DNA of 34,686 nucleotides from Nitrospirota bacterium (GTDB taxonomy: Bacteria > Nitrospirota > Thermodesulfovibrionia > UBA6902), in assembly GCA_016222905.1 (NCBI GenBank), contig JACRPZ010000031.1:1-34686 (forward strand), read 5' to 3'. The first letter of the stretch is position 1. The number at the start of each line of letters is the position of its first letter. Below the pieces are notes generated by a model. The model searched no databases and was not told where the DNA came from. It saw nothing but the letters and a program-made list of their open reading frames with translations. A program made the translations under genes and the position numbers. This document shows positions 20,781-30,043 of this stretch, piece after piece.

Positions 20781-21959
20781 TTATTCCCTCACCCCGATAT
20801 ATTCTTTAATAGCTCCGACTTTTCCGGTTTCAGAGATCTTTATAAGCTCATTGATGACCTGCTCTGCCTGCTCAGGCAGATAGTCTCTTCCGCCAAGTCC
20901 GAAGATCTTGTTGATCATGGCAGGTTTATGATCCATTGACATTACCGCTCCGGCGATCTCTGAAAATAACGGCCCGTATCCGCCGAATGAATCCGCCCTG
21001 TCAAGGACTGCTATAGCATTCACATGCTTGAGAGCCTCTGCTATCTGCGTGAAAGGAAACGGCCTGAACATCCTCGGCTTCAGAAGTCCCACCTTTACGC
21101 CTTTTTCCCTGTACTGATCGATAATATCCTTGGTAGTTCCTGCCGCAGAGCTCATAACAACGATAGCTATCTCAGCATCTTCAAGCCTGTATTCTTCAAA
21201 CAGGCCGTATTTTCTGCCTGTCATCTTTTCAAATTCAGCCGCAACCTCAAGCACAACACCCGGGACTTTTGTCATAACTTCATGCTGCGCCCTTTTGTAT
21301 TCATGATAAAGATCCGTCAGGATCAGGGGGCCGTAGCTTTTCGGATGCTCCAGATCAAGCAGCGGATGCACCGCCTGAAATTTCCCTACAAAGTTCTTTA
21401 CATCCGCATCATCAATATATTCAACCCTCTCAATAGAGTGGCTGACGATAAAACCATCCATGCAGACCATCGCCGGAACTCTGATCTCAAGGTGCTCCGC
21501 GATCCTGAAAGACTGTACCAGATTGTCATATGCTTCCTGCGCATTCTCAGAATAGATCTGGATCCAGCCTGTGTCCCTGGCTCCCATGCCGTCAGAATGG
21601 TCGCCGTGAATATTCAGCGGAGCTGAAAGCGCCCTGTTCACCAGAGGCATGACTATCGGAAGCCTTGTTCCTGCTGCTATATAAAGCATCTCCCACATAA
21701 GCGCGAGGCCCTGTGATGATGTGGCTGTCGCAACTCTTCCGCCTGCTGCTGCCGCGCCTATACAGGCGCTCATTGCGCTGTGCTCGCTCTCTACGAGCAC
21801 CAGCTCTGTATCCACCTGGCCGTTTGAGACATAGCCTGAAAACCTCTGCATAAGGTCAGTGGCAGGTGTGATAGGGTATGCGGCACATACATCAGGGTTG
21901 ATCTGCTTAAGGGCATACGCGCATGCTTCATTGCCGGTAACTGCAACTATCTTACCCAT
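20781..21959 (-). CDS. porA: Pyruvate:ferredoxin oxidoreductase, alpha subunit
   Basis: 392 residues, the usual size. It starts GKIVAVTGNEACAYALKQI, with the AYPITPATDLMQ motif and the central VESEHSAMSACIGAAAAGGR and TATSSQGLALMWEML blocks that contribute to cofactor and substrate binding. The C-terminal half has the transketolase-C-like part (IAIVVMSSAAGTTKDII, GLLKPRMFRPFP). It forms the catalytic core with PorB. porD ends at the base next to its start. Confidence 0.94.
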   Translation of the reverse strand: MGKIVAVTGNEACAYALKQINPDVCAAYPITPATDLMQRFSGYVSNGQVDTELVLVESEHSAMSACIGAAAAGGRVATATSSQGLALMWEMLYIAAGTRLPIVMPLVNRALSAPLNIHGDHSDGMGARDTGWIQIYSENAQEAYDNLVQSFRIAEHLEIRVPAMVCMDGFIVSHSIERVEYIDDADVKNFVGKFQAVHPLLDLEHPKSYGPLILTDLYHEYKRAQHEVMTKVPGVVLEVAAEFEKMTGRKYGLFEEYRLEDAEIAIVVMSSAAGTTKDIIDQYREKGVKVGLLKPRMFRPFPFTQIAEALKHVNAIAVLDRADSFGGYGPLFSEIAGAVMSMDHKPAMINKIFGLGGRDYLPEQAEQVINELIKISETGKVGAIKEYIGVRE

Positions 21960-22256
21960 TTATTTGCCCTCCTCTTCCATCACAATTGCTTTGTTGCCCT
22001 TTTTACCGGGGCATTCGAGGGCACAGATCCCGCAGCCCTTGCAGTAATCATAATCAAAACCTTCTCTTTTGCCTTCCGCATTGACCTTGACCGACATGTC
22101 AGGGCAGTACATCCAGCAGAACATGCACTGTATGCAGTTCTCTTCTATCCACTTCGGCCTCATCGACCGCCATGTGCCTGTCTTGAACTTAGCTGAACTT
22201 CCGGCCTCCAATACAACAGAACCTTGTGGAAGTGTTTCCCAGAATTTCTTGCTCAT
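21960..22256 (-). CDS. porD: Pyruvate:ferredoxin oxidoreductase, delta (ferredoxin) subunit
   Basis: 98 residues. Two [4Fe-4S] motifs are complete: CIQCMFCWMYCP (Cys 41, 44, 47, 51) and CKGCGICALECP (Cys 72, 75, 78, 82). The arrangement and size are those of PorD, which passes electrons from the core to external ferredoxin. Its ATG overlaps the porC stop by four bases and it abuts porA, so the unit is tightly coupled. Confidence 0.94.
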   Translation of the reverse strand: MSKKFWETLPQGSVVLEAGSSAKFKTGTWRSMRPKWIEENCIQCMFCWMYCPDMSVKVNAEGKREGFDYDYCKGCGICALECPGKKGNKAIVMEEEGK

Positions 22257-22828
22257 CCTTCCCTTACCTCCTCATATCCTCGCTTTGCAGCGTTGAGGTT
22301 GCCGTCAATGATCTTCTGGGCAAACTTCTTGCCGAAACTCTTTTTGACATTTTCCAGAAGCACATCCATTCCTACAACTTCCGTTATCTTGCATATCGCG
22401 CCTAACATGGATGAATTCGGGAGCGGCCTCCCAAAGCTGTCAACAGCTATCTTTGTAGCGTCAACTGTATATACCTTCTGAGAATCTTTTACCTTAAGTT
22501 TCGCCCTGACCTCTTTAGGGTCTCTTGATGTGTTTACGAGAAATATCGCGTCATCAAGCGTGCCTTCTGTCACATTCACAGCGTCGATCAATGTAGCGTC
22601 TGCAATGCTGACTACCTTCGGATGAAGAACAGGGCCGTACATCCTTATCACATTGTCGCTTATCCTGTTAAACGCCCTGATAGGAGCTCCGGCTCGCTCA
22701 GGCCCGTATTCCGGGAATGCCTGAACATATCCTCCGCCGCTGAGACAGGCGTCTGCAAGCACCTTGGCAGCAGTGACTGTGCCCTGTCCGCCGCGGCCGT
22801 GCCAGCGAATTTCAATTGCTTTTGCCAT
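22253..22828 (-). CDS. porC: Pyruvate:ferredoxin oxidoreductase, gamma subunit
   Basis: 191 residues. The family signature EIRWHGRGGQGTVTAAKVLA is near the N terminus, followed by QAFPEYGPERAGAPIRAFNRIS, both standard for PorC. First gene of the por operon; GGGAG precedes the ATG. The 94-base gap to the divergent exonuclease gene is AT-rich and should hold promoters for both, though I cannot pick clear -35/-10 pairs. Gamma binds part of CoA in related enzymes. Confidence 0.94.
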   Translation of the reverse strand: MAKAIEIRWHGRGGQGTVTAAKVLADACLSGGGYVQAFPEYGPERAGAPIRAFNRISDNVIRMYGPVLHPKVVSIADATLIDAVNVTEGTLDDAIFLVNTSRDPKEVRAKLKVKDSQKVYTVDATKIAVDSFGRPLPNSSMLGAICKITEVVGMDVLLENVKKSFGKKFAQKIIDGNLNAAKRGYEEVREG

Positions 22829-22922
22829 ATCATTATTCTCCCAAAATACTACAGTTGAGTGATATTAATATAATTAAGGATATAATATTAGCCTAAAATC
22901 AGCACTATTTGCAAGCTGCCAC

Positions 22923-23657
22923 TTGAAGAAAAGTCTTGCAACTTTTACAAAGAAAATGTTAAAAACTCATGTGACTAAAAAGCTTGTCGTTGACATTGAA
23001 ACAATTGGAAGAGACTTTGACTCTTTTGATGATATGTCTAAGGAATATCTCCTGAAATTTGCCGATACAGAGGAGAAGATAGATGAGGCAAAGGATGGGC
23101 TTGCCTTCTCTCCGCTTACAGGCGAGATAGTTGCAATAGGCATCTTAAACCCTGACACAGTAAAAGGCGCTGTTTACTTTCAGTCGCCCAATATTGCGCA
23201 GAATGACCTGCACGAAGACGGTATAGAGTTCGTTTCCGACTCGGAAGCAGGCATCCTTAAGAAGTTCTGGGAAGCAGCAAAACATTATGACCAGATCATA
23301 ACCTTCAACGGCAGGGGCTTTGACGCTCCATATTTAATGATACGTTCAGCTATTCACAAGATAGCGCCGACAAAAGACCTTATGCCCAACCGTTACAGCG
23401 CTTCTTCGCATATTGATCTCCTTGACCAGTTGACCTTCTACGGCTCGGTAAGGAGAAAGTTCAGCCTCCATATGTGGTGCAGGGCATTCGGCATAAAGAG
23501 CCCCAAGGAGGAGGGAGTTACGGGACACGAAGTTAAAGACCTGTTTAAGAAGGGAAGACACCTTGACATCGCCAGATACTGCGTTGGAGATCTGCATGCA
23601 ACAAAAGAACTCTTTGAGTATTGGGATAAATTTGTAAGATTTCAGGGCCGCTCTTAG
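22923..23657 (+). CDS. DnaQ-like 3'-5' exonuclease (PolB exonuclease-like, RNase H fold)
   Basis: 244 residues from TTG 22923; ATG 22956 is an alternative that removes 11 residues without homology. The exonuclease motifs are: VVDIETIG with Asp24 and Glu26 (ExoI), DQIITFNGRGFDAPYL (ExoII) and YCVGDLHATKELFEYW (ExoIII-like, with Asp). HIDLLDQLTFYG and the LHMWCRAFGIKSPKE segment fit the predicted 3'-5' exonuclease group related to the PolB proofreading domain. No polymerase is attached. It is likely a stand-alone DNA or RNA trimming exonuclease. Divergent from the por operon. Confidence 0.85.
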   Translation: MKKSLATFTKKMLKTHVTKKLVVDIETIGRDFDSFDDMSKEYLLKFADTEEKIDEAKDGLAFSPLTGEIVAIGILNPDTVKGAVYFQSPNIAQNDLHEDGIEFVSDSEAGILKKFWEAAKHYDQIITFNGRGFDAPYLMIRSAIHKIAPTKDLMPNRYSASSHIDLLDQLTFYGSVRRKFSLHMWCRAFGIKSPKEEGVTGHEVKDLFKKGRHLDIARYCVGDLHATKELFEYWDKFVRFQGRS

Positions 23658-23715
23658 TTTTATTTCGTAATTATCATCATTAACCTGAATAAGGACTTGA
23701 CAGGAAACTGCAATT

Positions 23716-23906
23716 AACCACAGAGAACGCAGAGAAAACATATTAACAGTAAAAGAAGAATTGAACGTATTAAATGATTTTCTCTGTACACTCTTTTATT
23801 CAAGGGTAAAGTTGATTATTTCCCAAAAATACAAGAAGAGAACATAGAGCATTACTTGAAAATATAGTTTTTTTAAATCAACAATGTCTCTGTGAACTCT
23901 GTGGTT
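23716..23906. repeat. MITE-like element with AACCACAGAG ends
   Basis: AACCACAGAGAACGCAGAGA (23716-23735) is an inverted partner, with four mismatches, of the sequence at 23887-23906. This ACCACAGAGNACNCAGAG type end is a widely spread bacterial repeat. It fills most of the 315-base gap (23658-23972), which holds no supportable gene. Confidence 0.65.
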
Positions 23907-23928
23907 TTATTTCAATGCATTGTTTGGG

Positions 23929-23956
23929 TTGATATGTTTCTGACACAAGTGATAAT
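23929..23956 (+). promoter_or_regulatory. Likely promoter of tRNA-Leu
   Basis: TTGATA (23929-23934), 16 bases, GATAAT (23951-23956); the tRNA starts 17 bases later. Confidence 0.5.
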
Positions 23957-23972
23957 ATATAACTTCAAAATT

Positions 23973-24057
23973 GCCGAAGTGGTGGAACTGGTAGACACGC
24001 ACGTTTGAGGGGCGTGTGGGGCAACCTGTGCGGGTTCGAGTCCCGCCTTCGGCACCA
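23973..24057 (+). tRNA. tRNA-Leu (GAG)
   Basis: 85 bases with encoded CCA. Acceptor GCCGAAG pairs with CTTCGGC. The loop TTTGAGG gives anticodon GAG. The long variable arm (TGGGGCAACCTG) and GGGTTCGAGTCCC TpsiC arm are those of a class II leucine tRNA. Confidence 0.97.
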
Positions 24058-24128
24058 TCTTTTTTCTCTCGCTTGAGTTTTAGAAATCAGTAATTGTCTT
24101 AAGGCATTCAGAGAATACAATATTCTTT

Positions 24129-24596
24129 ATGATCAAAACTATCAGACAATTTTTTGAAAAAAATATTAAGCTGCCGGACAAGAGCCCTGAAAAGCTCCCT
24201 GAGCATTCTCTTCATGTGGCTACTGCTGCGCTTCTAATTGAGATGATGAGATCTGATGCATCTGTCAGTGAAGCTGAAAGAGAAACCATAACCGATATTA
24301 TAAGATTAAAGCTCGACCTGACAGCAGAAGAAATCAGCGAGTTGTTGAAACTTGCTGAAGAAGAGTTATGGAAATCCACCGGTTATTATGAATTTACGTC
24401 CCTTATCAATAAAGGATTCTCGTATGAACAGAAGGTTATGGTTATAGAACACTTATGGGAGGTCTCTTTTGCAGATAAAAAGGTGGATAAGCATGAAGAG
24501 CATATGGTGCGCAAGATTGCTGACCTACTGTACGTTGCACACAACGATTTCATAAATGCCAAACTGCGGGTCCGAAACAAATCTGAACAGCAATAG
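24129..24596 (+). CDS. TerB-like protein (tellurite resistance TerB fold)
   Basis: 155 residues. The helical TerB pattern is visible: HVATAALLIEMMRSDASVSEAERE with the acidic metal-site-like run, the middle EEISELLKLAEEE, and a second half repeat VIEHLWEVSFADKKVDKHEEHMVRKIADLL. TerB-fold proteins occur singly in many genomes and are linked to stress or membrane-associated metal sensing; only a minority are tied to tellurite. No other ter genes are here. A strong terminator follows. Confidence 0.85.
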   Translation: MIKTIRQFFEKNIKLPDKSPEKLPEHSLHVATAALLIEMMRSDASVSEAERETITDIIRLKLDLTAEEISELLKLAEEELWKSTGYYEFTSLINKGFSYEQKVMVIEHLWEVSFADKKVDKHEEHMVRKIADLLYVAHNDFINAKLRVRNKSEQQ

Positions 24597-24606
24597 TCAT
24601 ACAACA

Positions 24607-24649
24607 TAAGCCGGATAAACAGATTGTAATAAACTGTTTATCCGGCTTA
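24607..24649. terminator. Hairpin terminator after terB-like gene
   Basis: TAAGCCGGATAAACAG and CTGTTTATCCGGCTTA form a perfect 16-pair stem with an 11-base loop; there is little T tract, so efficiency is less certain. It lies between convergent genes. Confidence 0.75.
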
Positions 24650-24690
24650 GCTTACTTGTTAAACGTTAAAGGTTGAATATAATTTACCAA

Positions 24691-25008
24691 TCAGCAAGAA
24701 CTGCAGGACGGGCCGCAAGATGACGGTGAATTCCCCCTGACTACAAACCCCTGTTGCTCTCCTTCGCTGACAAAGTGTATCTCCATGCCGTTCAGTTTTT
24801 CCGATGCTGTTTTATCTACAAAGACCTTCAGACCGTTCTTCTCAAAGGTCTCGTCGGTTTCAGCAGGATTGTCGCTTATGTCCATTCCGAATGATGGTCC
24901 GCAGCAGCCGCCGCCGGCCAGGAAAATCCTTAAGCCTGAATCGCTTTTGCCCTCAGCAATAAGTATCTCCTTTGCTTTTTCAGCAGCTTCATCTGAAATT
25001 TTAATCAT
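24691..25008 (-). CDS. IscA/HesB-like A-type iron-sulfur scaffold protein
   Basis: 105 residues. HesB/IscA pattern: MIKISDEAAEKAKEILIAEG, GLRIFLAGGGCCGPSFGMD, the F(F/V)VDKTASEKLNGMEIHFV strand region and the Cys-rich C-terminal CGPSCSSC. The classical family has one central Cys and a CGCG-type C-terminal pair; here the central site is a CC doublet and the tail is C-G-P-S-C-S-S-C, so cluster binding may differ. This variant is commonly seen in anaerobes. Ribosome binding site AAGGAGG lies close upstream. Stand-alone; no isc or suf genes in the window. Confidence 0.88.
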   Translation of the reverse strand: MIKISDEAAEKAKEILIAEGKSDSGLRIFLAGGGCCGPSFGMDISDNPAETDETFEKNGLKVFVDKTASEKLNGMEIHFVSEGEQQGFVVRGNSPSSCGPSCSSC

Positions 25009-25267
25009 GTGTATTCCTCCTTGCTATATTTTTTCCTGGATTTGCTACTTTGTAATAAGCTATATCTGTAACATAAAGCATATACAGCTTAAAAAGCAAC
25101 AATTTCTTAATATCTTTTATTTTTGACAACCATGCATCAACAATGTTAGTTTACAAAATTGTGTTTCTCGGTTCTTTTTGTGTCTCTCTGCAATAGATAG
25201 GGACACGTCGTATTTTTGTCCATTCCACATATTCTGATCATGCTTTACGGGAAAGGCTTCTTATAAA

Positions 25268-26749
25268 ATGTTATCAACTAACACTGATAAGAAACGTAAA
25301 GAACTGAACATCATTTTAATATCAATTTTACTGATATTACCGTCCTTCTTATACTTCAGGCTATTCTTCTTTTTCCCTGGAATGGATGAAATACGGCATA
25401 TAGCAGATGGTATCCATCTAATATCCTGGAGACAGTTTGTCGGGATAGCTCCTTTTATAAGACCGGTTGATAAGATATTTAATGTAATAAATGCCCAGAT
25501 CTCCAGTCCTGAGACCAACCTTTTCGGCCATCTGGTTCTTTATACTGGTTTCATATGTTCTGTTTTTTTGGTTTTTGATATCGCCAAGAGGATTTTAAAA
25601 GGGCATACAGGATATGCATTTTTAGCAGGGCTTTTATTTGCTTTGCATCCCTTGAATGTTGTAAATGTATACCGTCTTGATCTGATAGCTCAACAGTATG
25701 CCACAGTCTTTTCTTTAAGCCTCTTACGATGGTCGTTAATTTACGATTTTCAAAACAGAAATGCTTCACATTTTTATGTCATTGCGTTTTGTTTTATAAA
25801 CTTGTCTGTTCTTTCCAAGGAGACATCTTTCGCACAATTGCTCTGCATACCGTTTTGTGCTTATGTCATACGGGATGCGATTGGGGACAAGTGCAGGTTC
25901 AGATATTTTCTGAATGTGTTGTACATGGTTATCTCCATCGAGCTTTTATATATGATAATAAGACACTATTATTTGCAGGGTTATGACCTTGAGTATTCAA
26001 CCAGATACACAATAGACCTTTCTCCATCGAATATCTTTAAAAATATTTACTTATATTTGGGAAGTTTGTTCTATCTGGGGGACACAATAGATTTTATGAT
26101 GAAGACTCACTTAAATAAAATTATCACCGGCATTTTTGTCAGTATGATCTTTTTATTAATGATCATAGGCGGCATCTACGCGGTCATCAGACAAAAAGAC
26201 ATTGCAAGCATTAAGATAGCAATGTCTTTCCTTTTGTTAGCTGTTGCCGGAGCGTTTCCAATCGTAGTGATATCACATATATCCGAACACTATGACTATT
26301 CTTCAAGCCCATATTTTTGTCTGCTATCTGTACTTTTGACCTGCAACATCTATACTTATGTTGCATCGAAGATGACAGATAAAAAAAGAAAACTTATTTC
26401 ATCATTATCTGTAACATGTATTGTGCTTATATTGATATGGATGGGCTACAGCGTGTCAGATAAGTTATCGTATGCGGACAGGAAAAGTGATAAGGCAAAG
26501 ATATATTACAGGGCAATTAATGAGTGGCTGGACAAAAAAGATTCCCATGAAACAGTCTGCATAAGAAAACCAGCTAATTTTACTACGCAGTCTTATAATT
26601 TTTTTATAACCCCTGATGATGATTTGGTAGCTAGGATTAAATTTTTAGTCGAATCTCTACGGGAAATTAACTTAACTTTATTAATACAAGAGGATTCTGA
26701 ATCCTGCCGTTATTTATTGTCTAAAACACCATCAGATAAAACGATTTAA
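25268..26749 (+). CDS. Polytopic membrane protein, GT-C glycosyltransferase-like
   Basis: 493 residues with about ten hydrophobic helices. An early GMDEIRH stretch follows the first helix, where GT-C enzymes keep an acidic D/E motif in the first outside loop. FALHPLNVVNVYRLDLIAQQY and INLSVLSKETSFAQLL resemble the LHP...and LSKE motifs of TMTC/PMT-like proteins. I therefore infer a GT-C-type sugar transferase using a lipid-linked donor, in keeping with the polysaccharide genes that follow. The family assignment is by weak motif only. Codon use is more AT-rich than in the housekeeping genes. Confidence 0.6.
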   Translation: MLSTNTDKKRKELNIILISILLILPSFLYFRLFFFFPGMDEIRHIADGIHLISWRQFVGIAPFIRPVDKIFNVINAQISSPETNLFGHLVLYTGFICSVFLVFDIAKRILKGHTGYAFLAGLLFALHPLNVVNVYRLDLIAQQYATVFSLSLLRWSLIYDFQNRNASHFYVIAFCFINLSVLSKETSFAQLLCIPFCAYVIRDAIGDKCRFRYFLNVLYMVISIELLYMIIRHYYLQGYDLEYSTRYTIDLSPSNIFKNIYLYLGSLFYLGDTIDFMMKTHLNKIITGIFVSMIFLLMIIGGIYAVIRQKDIASIKIAMSFLLLAVAGAFPIVVISHISEHYDYSSSPYFCLLSVLLTCNIYTYVASKMTDKKRKLISSLSVTCIVLILIWMGYSVSDKLSYADRKSDKAKIYYRAINEWLDKKDSHETVCIRKPANFTTQSYNFFITPDDDLVARIKFLVESLREINLTLLIQEDSESCRYLLSKTPSDKTI

Positions 26750-26825
26750 TTACTGCAAAACTTGCCATTACAGTTCTCCTGATAAATTGTCAGAGATAAA
26801 ACAGCTTGAATTGTTGATAGTTAAG

Positions 26826-27470
26826 TCAAATGTCAATAATTTTTTTAATCTCTGAAACAGTATCGTTAAAATTGTTATTTATTATCGACCTAACGCGATA
26901 TTTTTGCATGATCAATTGATATATCTTGTATTTAAGATCATAATCCTCATCGTCTATTAAGACCTCTGGTTTTCGCCTGATAATTTCATCTTTGTCTACT
27001 GAAACAAATATAACCGGAATGTCATTTGGAATTAACTTAAGGAAAAGTTTAGCAATCCTTTTATCCAATAAATTTAAATCCCTCGTCTCCACCATAAAAT
27101 CCGCCAGGATATCATAAACGAATTTATCGCAGAGTATTATATCATTCGTAAATTTCAGCGGAAGCCAGACCTTAATTATATACGCAAAGAAAGTATCAAC
27201 AAGGTGGAGATATTGCACTATAAAAGCTATTAATCTTGACTTATGAAAGTCATGTATACTGTAAATTTTATTATTTTTTCTAACTCTGCGGGTGATGCCG
27301 GTGATTCTGCAAAAAAGAAGAACTGGTTTCGTAATAAAGTAATTGAACCTCAGCCAGACCCTTCGAGCTTTTATCCCATTTCTTTCATACTCTGTAATTA
27401 ATTCATCAATAACCGATGACTTTCCGCATCCGTCAACACCTGCAAAATAAATAAAGCGAATATTCTTCAT
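26826..27470 (-). CDS. Thymidylate-kinase-like P-loop protein
   Basis: 214 residues. P-loop FAGVDGCGKSSVIDEL is at 9-24, and the CDKFVYDILADF segment takes the place of the DRY/DRF region of dTMP kinases. A full LID with the usual Arg set is not obvious. Proteins of this type recur in surface-polysaccharide loci next to APH-like kinases and are unlikely to be the housekeeping Tmk. The start overlaps the upstream kinase gene by four bases. The substrate is unknown; a sugar-related phosphate transfer is a guess from context. Confidence 0.78.
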   Translation of the reverse strand: MKNIRFIYFAGVDGCGKSSVIDELITEYERNGIKARRVWLRFNYFITKPVLLFCRITGITRRVRKNNKIYSIHDFHKSRLIAFIVQYLHLVDTFFAYIIKVWLPLKFTNDIILCDKFVYDILADFMVETRDLNLLDKRIAKLFLKLIPNDIPVIFVSVDKDEIIRRKPEVLIDDEDYDLKYKIYQLIMQKYRVRSIINNNFNDTVSEIKKIIDI

Positions 27471-28684
27471 AGTAATCTGTTTGATTTATTCCTTTCAATA
27501 TCGGGAATATTCCAATAATATTCAAGGCATTCCTGCCAATAATGTTCTGTATCAGTATCCCTTTTTTTGAGGTTATATAACAGATAGGTTTGAAATAAAA
27601 AAGAGATAGAGCTTTTATCAAGCTTACAATTATCTGCCAACTTTAAAAGAAGCTTATCCACTTTTTCAGAAATTTGAATATCTGAGAAATAGTTCAAAAA
27701 GTCGGTTGAATCTTTATTGAATGCTTCACCTGCATGAAAAGCGATCGAGAAAAAATCCCAGAGCGGAATTCCTCTCTCAGTAAAAAATTCCCAGTCTATA
27801 ATGCATATTTTATATTCACCTAACAGGATGCTTCCGCCCCATAGGTCGCCATGCATCCATACTGCGTTCAGTTTATCCTTAAGCATATTATCGGTATAGT
27901 TCATTATATTATTTAATTTTAAAGAGTATCTTTTCCCTGATGCAGTCTTTTTAAAATATTCAACAGGCTCATAGAAATAATCCTTAAAATATTGGATGTT
28001 AAGCGGCCCTTCTTGAGAATTAAATTTAATCAAAAAGTTTTCACATCTTTCTAAAATGCCAAGATATGAATCCATTTTTCTCTTTTTCCCGGTTATGAGT
28101 TTAAGATAATTATTAAGAGGCATCCCGTTAACAGGCCTTTCGAAATACATTACTGATTCATTAAAATCATGAAATGCCAGAGGTTCAGGGATTGCAAATA
28201 ACTTATCTTTACTGAACTTACAATAAACCGTCTTAGTCTTCCTGAATTCAGACTCTATTGAAATTTTATGACTGGCGGAACCGGCTTTTACAACGGCAAA
28301 AGGCCCTTTGCCGCCATTCAAAAATAAGAGAATAATAAATTTGTCGTTTCTCCTCTGCCACGAGGTCTTCCGGATTATAAATGTAATTTTATAATCAGTT
28401 ACACTGTCCGGTATAAATAGCTCTTTATTATTCTTAATAAATTCTTTTGAATATTCAACAGCATCATATAAATCCTTGGGCAGCGCTTCTTTTTTATGAA
28501 GAAATAATTTAAAAAGCAGGCATAATGCCGAATCCGGCAAAGCCGATCTTGCTATATTTATTAATGCCTGGATTCCTGCCTTCCTTGAAAAAAGAAAATT
28601 ATCAGCAAAATACCTGACAATGTTGATTCTGTCATGGAAAAGGTATTGGGGCTTATCTCGATGCGGAAACGCAAATAAACTCAT
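27467..28684 (-). CDS. Aminoglycoside-phosphotransferase-like (APH/choline kinase) protein
   Basis: 405 residues. The kinase part is in the C-terminal two thirds: a lysine-bearing strand (GPFAVVKAGSASHK), the hinge region, then the catalytic loop WMHGDLWGGSILLGEYKICI with HGDxxxxN-like Asp (the usual Asn is replaced by Ser in G-G-S-I-L-L), and IIDWEFF, the DFG-equivalent. The N-terminal ~100 residues are unassigned. The HGD-W-x-x-S form suggests that metal binding is altered or the protein is a divergent member. It is coupled with genes on both sides by four-base overlaps. Resistance to aminoglycosides is not implied; phosphorylation of a sugar or lipid carrier is more plausible in this context. 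Confidence 0.8.
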   Translation of the reverse strand: MSLFAFPHRDKPQYLFHDRINIVRYFADNFLFSRKAGIQALINIARSALPDSALCLLFKLFLHKKEALPKDLYDAVEYSKEFIKNNKELFIPDSVTDYKITFIIRKTSWQRRNDKFIILLFLNGGKGPFAVVKAGSASHKISIESEFRKTKTVYCKFSKDKLFAIPEPLAFHDFNESVMYFERPVNGMPLNNYLKLITGKKRKMDSYLGILERCENFLIKFNSQEGPLNIQYFKDYFYEPVEYFKKTASGKRYSLKLNNIMNYTDNMLKDKLNAVWMHGDLWGGSILLGEYKICIIDWEFFTERGIPLWDFFSIAFHAGEAFNKDSTDFLNYFSDIQISEKVDKLLLKLADNCKLDKSSISFLFQTYLLYNLKKRDTDTEHYWQECLEYYWNIPDIERNKSNRLL

Positions 28685-29805
28685 AAACGTCTGAAGTATG
28701 ACTGATACAGATTATTATAATTTTCAGTCATAGTTTCCACGCTGAATTTATCTCTGGCGGTTTCAAACCCGTTCTCAGCCAGTTCTTTTCTTAATACTTT
28801 ATCTGACAGCAAGAGTTCTATTGCTTTTGATAATTCCTCAGCATCAGCAGGCGGAACAAGCCAACCGTTTTTTTTATGTGCAATTATCTCAGGCGTGCCG
28901 TTAACATTTGTAGCGATTACAGGGCAGGAAGCAGCCAGCGCCTCAATTACAACCTGGGGCAAGCCTTCCCATAAAGAGGGCAGGACAAATATTTTCATTA
29001 CATGGAGCAGGTTATAAATATCATACCTTTGGCCCATAAATGTAAAATTATTCTCTAATTTATATTTAACAATTATTTTTCTAAGCGTCTCTTCTTCCGA
29101 GCCTTCTCCAATAATAAGACATCGCAAGTCCGGGAAATTTAAATTGAGCTTTCTAACTGATTCAATCAGGTATATTAAGCCTTTCTGCTTGGAAATGCTA
29201 CCGACAAATCCGATAATATTCTGACCTTCTTTTATTCCCAGTTCCTGTCTTAAAAGTTTGACATCATCTTCATTAATATCGCTGAATTTCTTGATGTCAA
29301 TGCCTATATAAATCGGATTTTCGACAAATTTTGCCGGTATTTTTTCCTCATAGAGCAAGTAGTTCTTTACAGACGTGGAGAATGGAACAATTGCATCGGT
29401 TAATCTTGACAAACTCCTGTCTAAAAAATGGTGGACAGCCCCGCCCCATTTGTTATGCACTGAATAGAGAACAACAGGAACCTTTGCAATTCTTGCTATC
29501 AATCTTCCCCAGAGGGCTGCGCGGAAGCTATGGAAATTAATGATATCAGGCTTAAATTTTTTTATGTACCTATAGAATCTGAACAATGCTGCAAAATCAA
29601 GATTATTCTTCATTCCGGTCACATCAACTGTAATGTCGGTATTCTTATTTAAATAGTCGGCATAAGGTGACAGGTTTCTGAGGCATAGAATTTTTATTTC
29701 GTAGGTATCTTTGGGAAGAGATGTATACAGGAACAACATTATTCTTTCAACGCCTCTGTCGCCGAAAACAGATGAAACCAGAAGAAGCTTTATTTTCTTT
29801 TTCAT
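28681..29805 (-). CDS. GT4-family glycosyltransferase
   Basis: 374 residues. The N-terminal domain is GT-B: KLLLVSSVFGDRGVERIML, and PDIINFHSFRAALWGRL. The donor-binding C-terminal domain has FVGSISKQKGLIYLIES, CLIIGEGSEEETL, FTMGQRYDI-like segment, and the GT4 ending LPSLWEGLPQVVIEALAASCPVIATNVNGTPEII with the E-x7-E motif. It is expected to transfer a nucleotide-activated sugar to a growing surface glycan. First gene of the three-gene minus-strand unit; the 238-base gap to the divergent methyltransferase gene carries promoter space for both. Confidence 0.93.
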   Translation of the reverse strand: MKKKIKLLLVSSVFGDRGVERIMLFLYTSLPKDTYEIKILCLRNLSPYADYLNKNTDITVDVTGMKNNLDFAALFRFYRYIKKFKPDIINFHSFRAALWGRLIARIAKVPVVLYSVHNKWGGAVHHFLDRSLSRLTDAIVPFSTSVKNYLLYEEKIPAKFVENPIYIGIDIKKFSDINEDDVKLLRQELGIKEGQNIIGFVGSISKQKGLIYLIESVRKLNLNFPDLRCLIIGEGSEEETLRKIIVKYKLENNFTFMGQRYDIYNLLHVMKIFVLPSLWEGLPQVVIEALAASCPVIATNVNGTPEIIAHKKNGWLVPPADAEELSKAIELLLSDKVLRKELAENGFETARDKFSVETMTENYNNLYQSYFRRL

Positions 29806-30043
29806 GAATATGACTGTCCCGAATTATTGTACCACAGTTTAAGCAGCATTGTGCGTTGAAATTCTAAACTAAAAGAGAGAACCAAACCAGAGAAACGTTG
29901 AAGAAATCACAAATTTTACTTATAATAAAAACAAGACTAAAAAAACTATTTCTTATATGTTTCATATGCAGAGATAATCATTGCGATGTACCATGTTAAA
30001 CCATTTGCTAATCAGGCCGATATACACAGCAATAACCCGATAA

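Noticed and set aside
21024-21626. 200-codon plus-strand frame
   Set aside because: Antisense to porA, which has full family conservation.
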